Translations under genes and position numbers: made by a program
Notes under the pieces: generated by a model
The model's input: the letters and a program-made list of their open reading frames with translations, nothing else
Told to the model about the DNA's origin: nothing
Databases searched by the model: none
Source of the DNA: Gaiellasilicea sp963850995
GTDB taxonomy: Bacteria; Actinomycetota; Thermoleophilia; Gaiellales; Gaiellaceae
Assembly: GCA_963850995.1 (NCBI GenBank)
Contig: CAWKNQ010000022.1
Span: 62,001-126,000, forward strand
Length of the DNA stretch: 64,000 nucleotides
Reading direction: 5' to 3'
Shown here: piece by piece, positions 61,629-64,000 of the stretch
Numbering within the stretch: position 1 is the stretch's first letter
Layout of the letters: every line of letters starts with the position of its first letter

Positions 61629-62001
61629 CCCGCCCGATCGTAGCCTCCTGTGAGCGTCGCCACTCGCGGACACCCTTGACGATGAAGAGCCGCTCGCCCG
61701 GCCGGACGAGCTCCATCCGCCGGGCCTCACGCGCGAGCGCCGTGATCGTCGACGACTCGGCCAGCCGCTGCTCGAGCCGGCTCTTCTCGGCGCGCAGCTG
61801 ACGCACTTCGGTCTCGCGCTCGCGCAGCGAGGACCGCGTCTCGACGTAGCTCGAAACCGGTTGGTAGTAGAGGAAGGCGACGAGAGCCGCGACCCCGAGC
61901 ACGCACCAGCGCACGAGCAGGGCGGAACGCCGGCCGCGCCGCGTGGTCGTGCGCTTGCCCCGCTTCGCGGGGCGGAGAAAGGAGCGGGCTCGCCTGGCCA
62001 C
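61621..62001 (-). CDS. FtsB/DivIC-type septum protein
   Basis: 126 aa. Basic N-terminus, one membrane helix (WCVLGVAALVAFLYYQPVSS), then a coiled coil (RSSLRERETEVRQLRAEKSR) of the divisome protein family, with LAREARRMELVRPGERLFIV, a conserved FtsB C-terminal motif. Assembles with FtsL and FtsQ at the septum. Confidence 0.9.
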   Translation of the reverse strand: MARRARSFLRPAKRGKRTTTRRGRRSALLVRWCVLGVAALVAFLYYQPVSSYVETRSSLRERETEVRQLRAEKSRLEQRLAESSTITALAREARRMELVRPGERLFIVKGVREWRRSQEATIGRDG

Positions 62002-62044
62002 ACCGGAACGTTCCCCGGACGTGCCCGCCTTCCTCTCAGGCGCG

Positions 62045-63454
62045 TTACACCACCTCGACCTTGATCACGTTCGTCGAACCGGGGATGTTGACCGCCGTGC
62101 CGGCCGTGAGGACGACGCGGTCGCCTCGCTCGACGATGCCGGTTTCCCTCGCGGCCTCGAGCGAGGTCGCCCACAACTCCTCGACGTCGGCGGCCTCCGG
62201 GATCGGCACCGGCGTCACGCCCCACTCGAGTGCCATGTGCTGGAGCGAGTCGCGATGGTGCGTGAGACCGATAATCGGCCGGCGCGGGCGGAGCCTGGCG
62301 ACCGCGGACGCGGTCTTGCCGCTGAAGGTCGGCACGAGGATAGCCCTCGCCTCGAGCGCCTCGGCGATGTCGCACGCGGCGTTCGACATCGCGTGCCCGA
62401 TCGTCGGGCGGTCCTCCGCCTCCGGGAGCTCGTGCCGGTAGTCGAGGCTCGGCTCGACCGCGCGGGCGATCCGGTCCATGTAAGCAACCGACTCGACCGG
62501 AAACTCGCCGACGGCCGTCTCCCCGGAGAGCATGATCGCGCTTGTGCCGTCGAGGATCGCGTTCGCGACGTCCGAGGCCTCGGCGCGCGTCGGCTCGGGG
62601 GCGTGCACCATCGACTCGAGCATCTGCGTCGCCGTGATCACGGGCTTGCCGCGCTCGAGGGCCCGGAGGATGATCCGCTTCTGCAGCAGCGGAACCTCTG
62701 CCGCGCCGATCTCGACCCCGAGGTCGCCGCGGGCGACCATCACGGCGTCGGCGGTGCCGAGGATGTCGTCGAGCACCGCCACTGCTTCCGCCTTCTCGAC
62801 CTTTGCGATCACGTGCGCGGTCGACGAGGAGGCCTCGATCAGCGTCTTCAGCGCCTGGACGTCGGCGGCCGAGCGGACGAACGAGAGCGCCACGTAGTCG
62901 ACGCCGAGGTCGAGCGCGAACTCGAGGTCGTCGATGTCCTTCCGGGTCAAGGACGGGATCGGCAAGGGAACGCCGGGCAGGTTGACGCCCTTGTGCGAGC
63001 TGACCTCACCGCCGACGAGCACCTCGCAGCGGGCGCGGCCCCGCTCGACGCTGCCGACGCGTAGCCGTACGGCCCCGTCGTCAATGAGCACGTCGAAGCC
63101 GGGTTGCAGGACCGAGCCCAGCACGGCCGGCGCCACCGGGAGATCGCCGTCGACGGCGCCGTCCTCGCCGGCGAGCGTCACTTCCTCCCCGCGCAGGAGC
63201 TCGACAGGCTCGGACAGCTCCCCGATACGAAGCTTTGGTCCCTGCAGGTCCGCGATCAGCGCGACCGGGCGGCCGAGCTCCTCCTGCAGGTCTCGGATCG
63301 TCTGCGCCCTCGCAGCATGGTCGTCGTGCGTCCCGTGCGAGAAGTTGAGCCGAGCGCCGTCGATCAGCTTCATCAGCGGAGCGAGCACTTCGGGCGTCGA
63401 CGACGCAGGCCCGATTGTCGCGACGATCTTCGTGCGGCGGGAGACGGCGGCCAT
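62045..63454 (-). CDS. pyk: Pyruvate kinase
   Basis: 469 aa. Converts PEP and ADP to pyruvate and ATP. RRTKIVATIGPASSTPEVLA; DGARLNFSHGTHDDH; LIADLQGPKLRIG; catalytic Lys in HVIAKVEKAEAVAVLDDIL; MVARGDLGVEIGAAEVPLLQ; PVITATQMLESMVHAPEPTR; AIMLSGETAVGEFP. C-terminal allosteric domain is present. Co-directional with enolase, the preceding glycolytic enzyme, with the duplicated enolase tail in between. Confidence 0.96.
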   Translation of the reverse strand: MAAVSRRTKIVATIGPASSTPEVLAPLMKLIDGARLNFSHGTHDDHAARAQTIRDLQEELGRPVALIADLQGPKLRIGELSEPVELLRGEEVTLAGEDGAVDGDLPVAPAVLGSVLQPGFDVLIDDGAVRLRVGSVERGRARCEVLVGGEVSSHKGVNLPGVPLPIPSLTRKDIDDLEFALDLGVDYVALSFVRSAADVQALKTLIEASSSTAHVIAKVEKAEAVAVLDDILGTADAVMVARGDLGVEIGAAEVPLLQKRIILRALERGKPVITATQMLESMVHAPEPTRAEASDVANAILDGTSAIMLSGETAVGEFPVESVAYMDRIARAVEPSLDYRHELPEAEDRPTIGHAMSNAACDIAEALEARAILVPTFSGKTASAVARLRPRRPIIGLTHHRDSLQHMALEWGVTPVPIPEAADVEELWATSLEAARETGIVERGDRVVLTAGTAVNIPGSTNVIKVEVV

Positions 63455-63465
63455 CCGCCTACAGG

Positions 63466-63573
63466 CTAGATGCCGCGTCGGGCCCGCGGGAAAGCGTCCC
63501 AGCCCGGGTATGTCCCCCGTTCGCCGAGCTCCTCCTCGATCCGGAGCAGTTGGTTCAGCATGGGGGAACCCAT
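63466..63573 (-). CDS. Duplicated enolase C-terminal tail as a small ORF
   Basis: 35 aa: MGSP, then MLNQLLRIEEELGERGTYPG, ending WDAFPRARRGI. The segment matches 25 of 28 residues of the enolase C-terminus (NQLLRIEEELGERATYPG, then WAAFPRARR). The frame is kept and three residues differ, so it is either under weak selection or recent. It ends 11 bases before the pyk start and may be translated. A second, out-of-frame mini-ORF (MGEPWVPPC) with a strong AAGGAGG site overlaps its start. Confidence 0.55.
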   Translation of the reverse strand: MGSPMLNQLLRIEEELGERGTYPGWDAFPRARRGI

Positions 63574-63585
63574 GGTTCCCCCATG
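63559..63585. repeat. 27-bp palindrome at the start of the duplicated tail
   Basis: Arms 63559-63569 and 63575-63585 (CATGGGGGAAC and its complement) pair around 5 bases. It contains three ATG codons on the minus strand and lies 13 bases below an AAGGAGGGGG. It could hide or present the start of the small ORF. Confidence 0.7.
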
Positions 63586-63686
63586 AGCCCCCTCCTTCTC
63601 CGCAGCGGCCGTACGAGCGCTCGTGCGCCTGCGCTCGGGCAAAGCCCGGCTCCGGCGACGCCGCCGTACCGTCGCATCGCCCGTCA

Positions 63687-64000
63687 TTAGCGGCGCGCTC
63701 TCGGAAAGGCAGCCCAGCCCGGGTACGTCGCGCGCTCGCCCAGCTCCTCCTCGATCCGGAGCAGTTGGTTGTACTTGGCGACGCGGTCCGAGCGCGCCGG
63801 CGCGCCCGTCTTGATCTGGCCGGTCCCGAGCGCAACGGCGAGGTCGGCGATCGTCGTGTCCTCGGTCTCGCCCGAGCGGTGCGACATCACCGCCGTGTAG
63901 CCGTTCGCCTGAGCGAGCCGGACGGCCTCGATCGTCTCGGTCAGCGTCCCGATCTGGTTCACCTTGACGAGGATCGAGTTGGCGACACCGCGCTCGATCC
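63687..64000 (-). CDS. eno: Enolase, C-terminal part (partial)
   Basis: The last 104 codons. GVANSILVKVNQIGTLTETI, GYTAVMSHRSGETEDTTIAD (catalytic-domain loop) and LGTGQIKTGAPARSDRVAKY are the classic enolase C-terminus. Converts 2-phosphoglycerate to PEP. The N-terminal and metal-binding part lies beyond 64000. Confidence 0.96.
   Translation of the reverse strand, partial: IERGVANSILVKVNQIGTLTETIEAVRLAQANGYTAVMSHRSGETEDTTIADLAVALGTGQIKTGAPARSDRVAKYNQLLRIEEELGERATYPGWAAFPRARR

Overview
The window is GC-rich bacterial chromosome, densely packed on both strands. It looks like an actinobacterium of the class Thermoleophilia (Gaiellales or Solirubrobacterales relatives). That placement is inference from three things: the order enolase, pyruvate kinase, FtsB-like, DUF501; a MoeB-CysO-CysM-Mec cysteine cluster; and abundant GTG starts with leaderless promoters. 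No rRNA, tRNA, CRISPR array, prophage or intact transposon was seen.

Layout. 1-5.3 kb: dehydrogenase tail, secreted beta-propeller, an acyl-CoA dehydrogenase/methyltransferase/SnoaL run, then fumarylacetoacetase (tyrosine breakdown) coupled to an unknown protein. 5.3-14.8 kb: a broken Fn3-repeat surface protein, an amidohydrolase, two M20 peptidases, a secreted glycosidase, the primary sigma factor and a TPR protein. 15-18.3 kb: cysteine synthesis through a protein-bound thiocarboxylate. 18.3-27 kb: a sugar regulon with ABC importer, isomerase, kinase and two Gfo/Idh oxidoreductases. 27-35.7 kb: an RnfD-like/VCBS/ASPIC fusion, malate synthase, succinate-semialdehyde dehydrogenase and membrane dipeptidase. 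35.7-42.2 kb: lipoprotein, cupin, alcohol dehydrogenase, XdhC pair, nitroreductase, CorC-type transporter, MBL hydrolase. 42.2-45.7 kb: an indel-riddled block with a DUF11-type secreted protein and an L,D-transpeptidase. 45.7-53.9 kb: a radical SAM gene under a LexA-like box, a NarL-type two-component pair, ferredoxin, CcdA/CcmH/TlpA and a second L,D-transpeptidase. 53.9-64 kb: GDPD, spermidine-synthase-like protein, a GAF-PP2C phosphatase, small membrane proteins, an HTH-receiver fusion, then the DUF501/FtsB/pyk/eno run leaving the window.

Three non-gene patterns stand out. First, four 148-169 bp quasi-palindromes each end within about one base of the stop codon of a flanking minus-strand gene. 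Two of them are copies of one dispersed element whose stems differ by pair-preserving changes, which points to a selected RNA or cruciform fold. Second, about twenty genes carry a TAnnnT hexamer (often TAGACT or TAGGAT) 6-8 bases before the start codon, the signature of leaderless transcription. Third, many co-directional genes overlap by exactly four bases (GTGA or ATGA).

Caution: at least five otherwise well-conserved genes each carry a net +1 base, and 42.8-45.3 kb holds a dozen or more indels across two unrelated genes. Sequence or assembly error is as likely as true gene decay for these, so they are marked as frameshifted.
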